Shown here one piece after another: positions 6,227 to 12,491 of a stretch of DNA of 12,491 nt. Below the pieces are notes generated by a model. That model was not told the DNA's origin. It saw only the letters and a list, made by a program, of their open reading frames with translations, and did not search any database. Position numbers and translations under genes: made by a program. How positions within the stretch are numbered: position 1 is the first letter of the stretch; each line of letters begins with the position of its first letter. Origin of the DNA: an uncultured Nocardioides sp. (GTDB lineage Bacteria; Actinomycetota; Actinomycetes; Propionibacteriales; Nocardioidaceae); the NCBI RefSeq assembly GCF_946885725.1, contig NZ_CAMPGZ010000125.1, forward strand, positions 1 to 12,491, given 5' to 3'.

Positions 6227-7120
6227 TCAGCGGAACAACCGCGTCGACAGCGTGCGCACGACGGTGTCGGCCAGCCACTCCCGAGCCGGTCCCGGCGAGC
6301 GCCGGGTGTAGGCCGCGACCTCGATCGGCTCGACCACCCACGGCAGGTCCCATGCGGTGACCGCGTGGCGGGCGGAGAAGACGTCGGCGATGTGGCGCGG
6401 CACGATCGCGACCAGCTCGCTGGCTGCGACGACGTACGGCACCGCGGAGTGGTTGGTGAGCTCCAGATCGACGCGGTCCTGCAGCCCGAGGCGCTGGATC
6501 AGCCGCAGCGGACCGAGGTGGCCGGTCGTGCCGCGGACGCTGACGAAGCGCTCGGCGGCCAGGGTGGACGCGTCCGGCGTCGACGTCAGCCGCGGGTGCC
6601 CGTCGGCGCACATCGCGACGTAGTCGACGGTCATGAACGGCCGCCGCACGAGCGGATCCTCCGGCAGCCGGGTGCTGGTCACCACCAGGTCGACGCGACC
6701 GCGGCTGAGCAGGTCGGTGGCGTCGTCGACGACGAGGTGCTCGACCCGCAGCCGCACGCCGGGCGCCTCGCGGCCGAGCTGCGCGAGCAGCAGCGGCAGG
6801 AACGTCAGCTCGCCGAGCTCGGACAGCATCAGTGTGAAGTCCCGCGTGCTGGTCGCCGGGTCGAACTCGACCGGCGCCTGCGTCGCCTCCACCAGCGTCT
6901 CGAGCGCCGAGCGCAGCGGCTCGTAGAGCGCGGCCGCCTGCGAGGTCGGCTCCAGCCCCTGCGGCGAGCGCAGGAACAGCTCGTCTCCGAAGTGCCGGCG
7001 CAGCTTGCGCAGCGTGTAGCTCACCGACGGCTGGGTGACGTGCAGCAGCTCCGCGGTCGCGGTGACCGACCGGGTCTCGTAGAGGTGGACGAAGGTCTGC
7101 ACCTGCACCAGGTCGATCAC
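6227..7120 (-). CDS. LysR-family transcriptional regulator of the adjacent mdlC-type operon
   Basis: A 297-residue, full-length LysR protein. The winged helix-turn-helix spans about residues 3-60 (LVQVQTFVHLYETRSVTATAELLHVTQPSVSYTLRKLRRHFGDELFLRSPQGLEPT), followed by a linker helix and the effector domain from about residue 93. The N-terminus (TQPSVSYTLRKLR, DELFLRS) and the LSELGELTFLPLLLAQL segment resemble the NodD/DntR-type branch, which often responds to aromatic compounds. It starts with GTG 7118-7120, with no in-frame ATG and no clear Shine-Dalgarno upstream. It is divergent from the benzoylformate decarboxylase gene; the 122-base spacer contains a perfect T-N11-A palindrome, so it probably activates that operon and represses itself. 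The inducer could be an aryl-glyoxylate, mandelate or aryl-aldehyde; this is inferred from position only. Confidence 0.9.
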   Translation of the reverse strand: MIDLVQVQTFVHLYETRSVTATAELLHVTQPSVSYTLRKLRRHFGDELFLRSPQGLEPTSQAAALYEPLRSALETLVEATQAPVEFDPATSTRDFTLMLSELGELTFLPLLLAQLGREAPGVRLRVEHLVVDDATDLLSRGRVDLVVTSTRLPEDPLVRRPFMTVDYVAMCADGHPRLTSTPDASTLAAERFVSVRGTTGHLGPLRLIQRLGLQDRVDLELTNHSAVPYVVAASELVAIVPRHIADVFSARHAVTAWDLPWVVEPIEVAAYTRRSPGPAREWLADTVVRTLSTRLFR

Positions 7121-7242
7121 GGGCCGATCACGGGTCCATAGAACCCGTCTATGTCGCCGCCGGGCAACTTCTATTGGCGCTCACGCCCACGCCGTTCGTA
7201 CCGTCGAGTGACCGCAGTCACGCCGATCTCGGGAGGCCACCG
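7121..7242. promoter_or_regulatory. Divergent LysR/mdlC control region with LysR box 7137-7153
   Basis: CATAGAACCCGTCTATG at 7137-7153 is a perfect inverted repeat (six-base arms, five-base centre) containing ATA-N9-TAT, the T-N11-A pattern of LysR recognition sites. About 20 bases on, TTCTAT (7169-7174) is the reverse complement of the ATAGAA half of that palindrome and directly precedes TTGGCG (7174-7179), a possible -35 element. This layout, a strong recognition site plus a weaker activation half-site touching -35, is classical for LysR-activated divergent promoters. A smaller repeat, GTGAC-N4-GTCAC (7208-7221), lies in the probable 5' leader. The palindrome starts 17 bases upstream of the LysR GTG, which fits autorepression. 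The -10 element is not clear. Confidence 0.65.
7231..7236 (+). promoter_or_regulatory. Ribosome binding site that fixes the benzoylformate decarboxylase start
   Basis: GGGAGG lies six bases before GTG 7243-7245. It rules out the in-frame TTG at 7174, which would add 23 residues unlike the family and overlap the LysR activation half-site. Confidence 0.8.
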
Positions 7243-8838
7243 GTGCCCACCACCGTCCGCGACGTCACTCACCGCCTGCTCGAACGAGCCGGCGTCTCGG
7301 TGATGTTCGGCAACCCGGGCTCCAACGAGCTGCCGTTCCTGACCGGCCTTCCGGCCGGGATGCGCTACGTGCTCGGCCTCCACGAGGGCGTCGTCGTCGG
7401 GATGGCCGACGGCTACGCACAGGCCTCCGGACGGGTCTCGGTGGTCAACCTCCATGCTGCTTCCGGCACCGGCAACGCGATGGGCGCGCTGACCAACGCC
7501 GCGATCTCGCGCACGCCGATGGTTTTGCTCGCCGGGCAGCAGGTCCGCGACACCGTCGGCCAGGAGGTCATGCTCGCCAGCCACGACGCCTCGCTGCTGA
7601 CCCGGCCCCTCACGGGCTTCGCGGCCGAGCCGCTGAGCGCCGCCGACGTGCCACGCACGCTGTCGCAGGCGCTGCACTCCTCGGGCACCGGTCGCGGCGG
7701 CCCCTCCTTCGTCTCCGTGCCGTACGACGACTGGGGGCGTCCCGCTCCCGCCCACGCCGAGCTGCTGCTCGACCGGTCGGTCCGCAACGCGTCGCACGCG
7801 GACCCGACCATGCTCGACGAGCTGGCCGAGCGGCTGGCCGCGGCGGAGAATCCCCTCCTGGTGCTGGGATCCGACCTCGACGGCCGGGTCGGCTTCGACC
7901 CGCTGGTCGCACTCGCCGAGCGGCTCGAGGCACGCGTCCGCGTGGCGCCCTCGCCGTACCGGCTGCCGTTCCCCAACCGTCACCCCCTGTTCGGCGGGGT
8001 GCTGCCCGCCGCAGTGCGCTCGGTGGCGAAGGCGTTCGAGGGCCACGACCTCGTGGTGGTGCTCGGCGCCCCGGTCTTCCGCTACCACCAGCACGAGCCG
8101 GGTGACCTGCTGCCCGCGGGGACCTCGCTCGTGCAGGTCACCGACGACGCCACCGCCGCTGCCCGTGCGCCGATGGGCGAGGCGCTGCTCGCCGAGCCGG
8201 GAGCCGTCGTCTCGGGGCTCGTCGCGCGACTGGACGCCACCCGCTCCACCGATCCCGGCTGGGTGCCGTGCTCCGAGCCGCCCACCGCCGAGGACGGGCT
8301 CCACCCCGGCGAGGTGTTCGCCACCCTGCGCGAGACCCAGCCGGCCGACACGGCCTACGTCGTGGAGTCGACCTCGACCAACGCGGACTGGTGGGCGCAG
8401 ATGGACCTGCGCCACCCGGGCAGCTACTACTTCCCGGCCTCCGGCGGGCTCGGCTTCGGCATGCCCGCGGCGGTCGGCGTCGCGCTCGCGCAGCCTGAGC
8501 GGCGCGTGGTCGCCGTCATCGGCGACGGGTCGGCCAACTACGGCATCACGGCGCTGTGGACTGCCGCCCAGCTCGGCGTGCCGGTGACGTTCGTGATCCT
8601 GCGCAACGGGTCCTACGGCGCGCTGCGCTGGTTCGCCGACCTCCTCGGCACCCCCGACGTCCCCGGGCTCGACGTGCCCGGCATCGACTTCGTCCCCCTC
8701 GCCACCGGCTACGGCGTCCCCGCCGTACACGTGAAGGACCGTGCGGCTCTGGCCCACGAGCTGCGGCGGACACCTGACGGGCCCCGCCTGGTCCAGGTCG
8801 ACACCGCGCTCACCACGCCCGAGCCGCCCCAGCGCTGA
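7243..8838 (+). CDS. mdlC: Benzoylformate decarboxylase (thiamine diphosphate-dependent)
   Basis: A 531-residue ThDP enzyme that decarboxylates benzoylformate (phenylglyoxylate) to benzaldehyde and CO2, a step of the mandelate pathway; the Pseudomonas putida enzyme has 528 residues. Similarity is strong throughout: FGNPGSNELPFL (22-33), NLHAASGTGNAMGAL (69-83), SVPYDDW (158-164), GAPVFRYHQHEPG (275-287), PGSYYFPASGGLGFGMPAA (392-410), and the ThDP motif from GDGSANYGITALWTAA (427-442) to the NGSYGALRWF region. Active-site residues of the P. putida enzyme are conserved: Ser27, Glu48, His71 and His282 (Ser26, Glu47, His70, His281). Related ThDP enzymes such as oxalyl-CoA or indolepyruvate decarboxylase are excluded by this set. 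It starts at GTG with GGGAGG upstream and heads an operon with a transporter and an aldehyde dehydrogenase. With pobA-pca next door, para-hydroxybenzoylformate is a likely substrate (inference). Confidence 0.94.
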   Translation: MPTTVRDVTHRLLERAGVSVMFGNPGSNELPFLTGLPAGMRYVLGLHEGVVVGMADGYAQASGRVSVVNLHAASGTGNAMGALTNAAISRTPMVLLAGQQVRDTVGQEVMLASHDASLLTRPLTGFAAEPLSAADVPRTLSQALHSSGTGRGGPSFVSVPYDDWGRPAPAHAELLLDRSVRNASHADPTMLDELAERLAAAENPLLVLGSDLDGRVGFDPLVALAERLEARVRVAPSPYRLPFPNRHPLFGGVLPAAVRSVAKAFEGHDLVVVLGAPVFRYHQHEPGDLLPAGTSLVQVTDDATAAARAPMGEALLAEPGAVVSGLVARLDATRSTDPGWVPCSEPPTAEDGLHPGEVFATLRETQPADTAYVVESTSTNADWWAQMDLRHPGSYYFPASGGLGFGMPAAVGVALAQPERRVVAVIGDGSANYGITALWTAAQLGVPVTFVILRNGSYGALRWFADLLGTPDVPGLDVPGIDFVPLATGYGVPAVHVKDRAALAHELRRTPDGPRLVQVDTALTTPEPPQR

Positions 8839-8873
8839 CCCCTCCGTCCAGCGAACCAGGAAGGAACCGCACG

Positions 8874-10157
8874 ATGAGTCTCCGCTCACCCGCCCCCACT
8901 GAGGCCACACCACCCGCGGTGGGCTCGGGCTGGACCCGCGCCCTGTGCTGGACGACGGTGACGCTCGAGGGCTTCGACATCGTGGCGCTCAGCGCCTCGC
9001 TGCCGACGATCCTCGACACCGCGCACGTCGGGATCGACAAGGCCGCCGCCACGTTCATCACCACGATCTCGCTCGTCGGCATCCTCGTCGGCGCGCTGAT
9101 GGTCGGCCCGATCTCGGACCGGCTGGGCCGCAAGTCCTCGCTGCTCGGCTCGATCGCGCTCTTCTCGGTCCTCACGCTCGTCGTGCCGTGGGCGGGTGAC
9201 GTCACGACCTTCGCCGCCCTGCGGTTCTTCGCCGGCATCGGTCTGGGCGCCTGCATGCCGGTCGCGCTCACGATGATGAGCGAGACCGTCCGCCCCTCGC
9301 AGCGAGCGCGCGGCGCCACACTGGCGATGACCGGCTACCACACCGGTGCGCTGCTCACCGCCCTCGTCGGGCTCGTCGTGATGCCGGACTGGGAGTGGCT
9401 GTTCATCCTCGGTGGCGTCGTCGGACTGCTCGCCCTGCCGGTGATGTGGGTCAAGCTGCCCGAGACCAGCGAGGTCGTGCTCGCCCGCCGCGGTGGCGAG
9501 AAGGCCGACGACCGCGTGCCGCTCTCGGCGCTGCTCAAGAAGCCGTTCGTCGTCGCCAGCGTGGCCACCTGGGCCGCCTCGTTCATGGGCCTGCTGCTGG
9601 TCTACGGCCTGATCTCGTGGCTGCCGACGATCATGAAGGAGGCGGGCTACGAGCTGTCCACCTCGCTGGTGATGCTGTTCCTGCTCAACCTCGGTGGTGT
9701 CGCCGGGCTGGTGCTGGCCGGGTTCGTGGGCGACGCCCGCGGCATCCGCCCGAGCGCGATCCTCTGGTTCGTCGCCGCCGCGGTCTTCCTCGGCCTGCTC
9801 AGCGTGCGCATGCCGACGCTGCTGCTCGACGCCGCGGTGTTCGTCACCGGCATCTTCGTGTTCAGCGCGCAGGTGCTCGTCTACGCGTGGATCACGCGCA
9901 GCTTCCCCTCCGACGTGCGCGGGACGGCGCTCGGCCTCGCCTCGGGCGTCGGCCGGCTCGGCTCGATCGTCGGCCCGGCCATCACCGGCGCGCTCGTGAC
10001 CGCGGGTATCGCCTACCCGTGGGGCTTCTATGTATTCTCCGGCGTGGCGGTGCTCGCCGTCCTCGCGATGATCGCCGTGCCGCGGCGACTAGAGCAGGAG
10101 GGCGAGGCGTTCCAGAAGGCTCACCGCCTTGCTGCCGAGGAGGCTGCTGCCCGATGA
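8874..10157 (+). CDS. MFS transporter, aromatic acid:H+ symporter (AAHS) type
   Basis: A 427-residue integral membrane protein with about twelve hydrophobic segments (roughly 28-46, 62-80, 90-107, 112-132, 150-168, 174-192, 225-245, 265-283, 293-310, 315-340, 350-380 and 384-402) and a cytoplasmic loop near 195-222. Segment 1 carries EGFDIVALS, the aspartate motif found in BenK/PcaK-type carriers, and the loop between segments 2 and 3 has the MFS signature GPISDRLGRKSSL (78-90). It probably imports the substrate of the operon, an aromatic acid such as (hydroxy)benzoylformate, mandelate or 4-hydroxybenzoate, with protons; the exact substrate cannot be read. ATG 8874 follows AGGAAGGA (8858-8865), 35 bases after the decarboxylase stop. 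Its TGA overlaps the ATG of the aldehyde dehydrogenase (ATGA), so the three genes are one transcript. Confidence 0.9.
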   Translation: MSLRSPAPTEATPPAVGSGWTRALCWTTVTLEGFDIVALSASLPTILDTAHVGIDKAAATFITTISLVGILVGALMVGPISDRLGRKSSLLGSIALFSVLTLVVPWAGDVTTFAALRFFAGIGLGACMPVALTMMSETVRPSQRARGATLAMTGYHTGALLTALVGLVVMPDWEWLFILGGVVGLLALPVMWVKLPETSEVVLARRGGEKADDRVPLSALLKKPFVVASVATWAASFMGLLLVYGLISWLPTIMKEAGYELSTSLVMLFLLNLGGVAGLVLAGFVGDARGIRPSAILWFVAAAVFLGLLSVRMPTLLLDAAVFVTGIFVFSAQVLVYAWITRSFPSDVRGTALGLASGVGRLGSIVGPAITGALVTAGIAYPWGFYVFSGVAVLAVLAMIAVPRRLEQEGEAFQKAHRLAAEEAAAR

Positions 10158-11611
10158 CCACCACCGCACCTCTCTGGACCGAGCGCCTCTTCTCCTCCGG
10201 CTTCGTCGCCGGCAGCGGTGAGCCGCTCCCGGTCGTCGAGAAGGCCACCGGCGCCGAGCTCGGCCGGGTGGGCTCTGCGACCAACGACGACCTCGACACC
10301 GCCGTCGTCGCGTCCCGCGCCGCGCAGCGCGCCTGGGCCGAGGAGCCCTACCACGTTCGCGTCGAGGTGCTGCTGCGCGCCGCGGCGCTGCTCGAGGCCG
10401 AGCCGGACCGGCTGCTCCCGTGGCTGGTCCGCGAGGCCGGGTCCGCCCCCGGCAAGGCCGGCTTCGAGCTGGGGCTCGTGGTCTCCGAGCTGCGCGAGTC
10501 CGCCGCGACCGCGTCGGCGCCGTACGGCGAAATGCTGCGGTCGAGCAAGCCGCGCCTGTCCCTGGCGCGCCACGTGCCGATCGGGGTCGTCGGCGTGGTC
10601 TCGCCGTTCAACTTCCCGTCGATCCTGTCGATGCGGTCGGTCGCCCCGGCGCTCGCGCTCGGCAACGCGGTGATCCTCAAGCCGGATCCGCGCACCGCGG
10701 TGTCCGGCGGCCTCGCGCTCGCGCAGCTGTTCGCCGACGCCGGGCTCCCCGAGGGCCTGCTGCACGTGCTGCCGGGCGGTCGCGAGCTGGGCGAGCACCT
10801 GGTCGCGCACCCCGGCGTGCCGTGCATCAGCTTCACCGGCTCGACGCCGGCGGGGCGGGCGATCGCGGCGAAGGCCGCGCCGATGTTCAAGAAGCTGCAT
10901 CTCGAGCTCGGCGGCAACAACGCCCTGCTGGTGCTGCCCGACGCGGACCTCGAGGCGGCTGCCTCCGCGGGCGCGTGGGGCTCCTTCCTGCACCAGGGCC
11001 AGATCTGCATGACGACCGGCCGGCACCTGGTGCCGCGCGCGATGGCCGAGGAGTATGCCGCGATGCTGGCCGCCAAGGCCGACGCACTGCCGGTGGGCGA
11101 CCCGTCGACGGGTGAGGTGGCGCTCGGTCCGCTGATCGACGAGACCCAGCGCGACCGGGTGCACGCGCTCGTCACCGGCGCGGTCGAGGGCGGCGCGCGG
11201 CTGGCCGCCGGCGGGACGTACGACGGCCTGCTCTACCGCCCGACCGTGCTCGCCGGGGTCGACCCGTCGCAGGAGGTCGCGCGGGAGGAGATCTTCGGCC
11301 CGGTCGCGCCCGTCGTGGTCTACGACTCCGTCGACGAGGCGATCGAGATGGTCAACGACGACCCCTACGGGCTGTCGGTCGGCCTGCTGTCCGGCGACGC
11401 GATGGCCGCCTACGAGCTGAGCAGCCGGCTCGAGGTCGGCATGGTCCACGTCAACGACCAGACGGTCGACGACGAGGCGGTCATCCCGTTCGGCGGGATC
11501 AAGGCCTCCGGGTCGGGCGGGCACTTCGGTGGAGCGCGCGCCAACCTCGACGCGTTCGGCTACCTGCAGTGGGTGACCGTGCAGTCGGAGATCGCGCGCT
11601 ACCCGTTCTGA
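10154..11611 (+). CDS. Aromatic (benzaldehyde-type) aldehyde dehydrogenase, NAD(P)+-dependent
   Basis: A 485-residue aldehyde dehydrogenase expected to oxidise the aldehyde made by the decarboxylase to the aromatic acid. Catalytic features: Asn153 in SPFNFPS, the cofactor-binding lysine of VILKPDPRT (Lys176), the FTGSTPAGR loop (228-235), general base Glu251 in LELGGNN, nucleophile Cys285 in GQICMTTGR, and Glu379 in EEIFGPVAP. The C-terminal VIPFGGIKASGSGGHFGG segment and overall form match the benzaldehyde/vanillin dehydrogenase group (XylC, Vdh). The ATG overlaps the transporter stop, with GAGGAGG ten bases upstream (10137-10143). By operon logic, the substrate is benzaldehyde or 4-hydroxybenzaldehyde; with the latter, the product is the substrate of PobA in the neighbouring operon. 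Preference for NAD+ or NADP+ cannot be decided by eye. Last gene of its operon, followed by strong hairpins. Confidence 0.93.
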   Translation: MTTTAPLWTERLFSSGFVAGSGEPLPVVEKATGAELGRVGSATNDDLDTAVVASRAAQRAWAEEPYHVRVEVLLRAAALLEAEPDRLLPWLVREAGSAPGKAGFELGLVVSELRESAATASAPYGEMLRSSKPRLSLARHVPIGVVGVVSPFNFPSILSMRSVAPALALGNAVILKPDPRTAVSGGLALAQLFADAGLPEGLLHVLPGGRELGEHLVAHPGVPCISFTGSTPAGRAIAAKAAPMFKKLHLELGGNNALLVLPDADLEAAASAGAWGSFLHQGQICMTTGRHLVPRAMAEEYAAMLAAKADALPVGDPSTGEVALGPLIDETQRDRVHALVTGAVEGGARLAAGGTYDGLLYRPTVLAGVDPSQEVAREEIFGPVAPVVVYDSVDEAIEMVNDDPYGLSVGLLSGDAMAAYELSSRLEVGMVHVNDQTVDDEAVIPFGGIKASGSGGHFGGARANLDAFGYLQWVTVQSEIARYPF

Positions 11612-11627
11612 GCCGGCTCGGGATGAC

Positions 11628-11684
11628 CGAGGGGTCACTTCTTCAGCGACACGCCGACGACGCGGCTGAAGTAGTGACCCCTCG
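11628..11684. repeat. Long inverted repeat (20-bp arms, 17-base loop), possible terminator or dispersed element
   Basis: The left arm 11628-11647 (CGAGGGGTCACTTCTTCAGC) and right arm 11665-11684 pair at 19 of 20 positions; the single difference is T versus A. The loop is 11648-11664. Weaker complementarity continues outward (GGGATGACC against GCATCACCC). It starts 17 bases after the aldehyde dehydrogenase stop, so it could end that transcript, but no T-run follows on either strand. Its size and near-perfect arms also suit a dispersed palindromic repeat of actinobacterial intergenic regions. Confidence 0.75.
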
Positions 11685-11702
11685 CGCATCACCCGGCACG
11701 GG

Positions 11703-11743
11703 TGGTCGAGCTTGTCGAGACCACGTCTCGACAAGCTCGACCA
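11703..11743. terminator. Perfect 19-bp inverted repeat with 3-base loop, probable bidirectional terminator
   Basis: The left arm 11703-11721 (TGGTCGAGCTTGTCGAGAC) and right arm 11725-11743 pair without mismatch around CAC. It lies between convergent genes, eleven bases from the stop of the 3-hydroxyacyl-CoA dehydrogenase gene, where a U-less bidirectional terminator is expected. From general experience, TCTCGACAAGCTCGACC-type palindromes are frequent between genes in Nocardioides and related actinobacteria, so it is probably one copy of a repeated element used as a terminator. Confidence 0.75.
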
Positions 11744-11753
11744 GCCGGTGCGG

Positions 11754-12491
11754 TCAGTGGAAGGTGCGGCCGGTGACCTTCTCGGAGATGCCCTCGCGGT
11801 CGAGGAGCATCGTCAGGCCGCCGTTCCAGAACGAGAAGCCGGCCCCGGTGATCATCGCCAGGTCGAGGTCCTCGGGCGCGGCGACGACACCCTCCTCGAG
11901 CATCCGGCGGGCCTCGTCGGCGAGGGCCTCGAGCGTACGGCGGCGTACGTCGGCCGGCTCGAGAGCGGTGCCGCCCTCGGGGGCCGCGAACATCTCGGCG
12001 ACCTCGGGGTCGATCGAGAGGTCCGGGAGGTACACGCTCGTCTTGCCGGCGGCGACCAGAGCCTCGAGGTTCGGGGAGACGTAGAACCGGTCCGGGAAAG
12101 CGCCGTGCAGCGTCTTGTTGTTGTGCAGCGCGATCGCCGGGCCGACCAGGCCGAGAAGGAAGAACGGCGGCATCGGCGCGACACCCGCGAAGGCACTGTC
12201 GGCGACCTGGATGGGGGTGCCCTCGTCGACGATCTTGCCGACCTCGCCCATGAACCGGCCGAGCAGCCGGTTGACGATGAACGACGGGCTGTCCTTGACC
12301 AGGATCGTGGTCTTCTTCAGCGCCTTGCCGGTGGCGAACGCCGTGGCCAGCGCGGCGTCGTCGGTCTGCTCGCCCTCGACGATCTCGAGCAGCGGCATGA
12401 CCGCGACCGGGTTGAAGAAGTGGAAGCCGACGACCCGCTCCGGGTGCTCGAGGTCGGCCGCCATCTCGGTGATCGACAGCGACGAGGTGTT
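11754..12491 (-). CDS. 3-hydroxyacyl-CoA dehydrogenase (FadB-type multifunctional protein), C-terminal part, 5'-incomplete
   Basis: The frame runs from the right edge (first visible residues NTSSLSITEMAADLEHPERVVG) to TGA 11754-11756, about 245 residues. The opening SNTSSLSITE-type strand, GFHFFNPVAVMPLLEIV (with the family's catalytic His in HFFNP) and TTILVKDSPSFIVNRLLGRFMGEVGKIVDEG are the end of the NAD-binding domain and the start of the first 3HCDH C-terminal domain. A second C-terminal domain follows (ALADEARRMLEEGVVAAPEDLDLAMITGAGFSFWNGG). That double domain marks a FadB/trifunctional-type protein, whose enoyl-CoA hydratase part would lie outside the window. It oxidises 3-hydroxyacyl-CoA in fatty acid beta-oxidation. 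It is convergent with the aldehyde dehydrogenase gene, and nothing links it to the aromatic cluster. The internal ATG at 12462-12464 is not the start. Confidence 0.92.
   Translation of the reverse strand, partial: NTSSLSITEMAADLEHPERVVGFHFFNPVAVMPLLEIVEGEQTDDAALATAFATGKALKKTTILVKDSPSFIVNRLLGRFMGEVGKIVDEGTPIQVADSAFAGVAPMPPFFLLGLVGPAIALHNNKTLHGAFPDRFYVSPNLEALVAAGKTSVYLPDLSIDPEVAEMFAAPEGGTALEPADVRRRTLEALADEARRMLEEGVVAAPEDLDLAMITGAGFSFWNGGLTMLLDREGISEKVTGRTFH

Noticed and set aside
7174..7202. A sigma70-type promoter (TTGGCG with a -10 near 7197) for the decarboxylase operon
   Set aside because: The -35 position fits the LysR half-site, but no hexamer at proper spacing resembles TATAAT, so it is not listed as a promoter feature of its own.
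7171..8913. Long minus-strand open frame opposite the benzoylformate decarboxylase gene
   Set aside because: Low-complexity Gly/Arg/Val-rich translation with no domain; the plus strand matches the P. putida enzyme along its whole length.
10121..11734. Long minus-strand open frame opposite the aldehyde dehydrogenase gene
   Set aside because: No recognisable protein, and it reads through both intergenic hairpins; the plus-strand gene has all catalytic residues.
1..12491. CRISPR arrays, tRNA or rRNA genes, complete insertion sequences
   Set aside because: No regularly spaced repeats, no tRNA-like cloverleaf sequence and no transposase were seen; the window is almost wholly filled by the listed genes.

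Overview
The window is GC-rich, densely coding DNA with codons ending mostly in G or C, GTG starts and many start/stop overlaps. The enol-lactonase/decarboxylase fusion PcaL and a TCTCGACAAGCTCGACC-type intergenic inverted repeat point to a high-GC actinobacterium, most likely Nocardioidaceae (Nocardioides or a relative). The genus is an inference. The region is a catabolic island for aromatic acids.

Left to right: (1) 1-512 (+), the C-terminal effector domain of a LysR regulator, cut by the window edge, whose first visible residues look like the start of a tyrosine recombinase instead of LysR sequence. (2) 533-5397 (-), a tight five-gene operon transcribed in the order pobA-pcaH-pcaG-pcaB-pcaL, each gene overlapping the next by 1 to 16 bases. 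It converts 4-hydroxybenzoate to protocatechuate (PobA), cleaves the ring (PcaGH), cycloisomerises (PcaB), then decarboxylates and hydrolyses to 3-oxoadipate (PcaL). The later steps (pcaIJ, pcaF) are not in the window. (3) 5468-6223 (+), an IclR-family regulator divergent from pobA across a 70-bp spacer holding a candidate palindromic operator. (4) 6227-7120 (-), a LysR-family regulator divergent from the next operon, with a perfect T-N11-A palindrome and a separate half-site between them. (5) 7243-11611 (+), a three-gene unit: benzoylformate decarboxylase (mdlC-like), an aromatic acid:H+ symporter of the MFS, and an aromatic aldehyde dehydrogenase. (6) 11612-11753, two strong hairpins in tandem between convergent genes. 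(7) 11754-12491 (-), the C-terminal part of a FadB-type 3-hydroxyacyl-CoA dehydrogenase running off the right edge.

Together the two units read most simply as one funnel: an aryl-glyoxylate is imported, decarboxylated to the aldehyde, oxidised to the acid, and (if para-hydroxylated) hydroxylated by PobA and degraded through the protocatechuate branch. Because the lower pathway beside mdlC handles 4-hydroxybenzoate and not benzoate, 4-hydroxybenzoylformate is a plausible natural substrate. The individual enzyme families are well known; the possible novelty lies in their arrangement, the regulatory sites and the odd left-edge junction.
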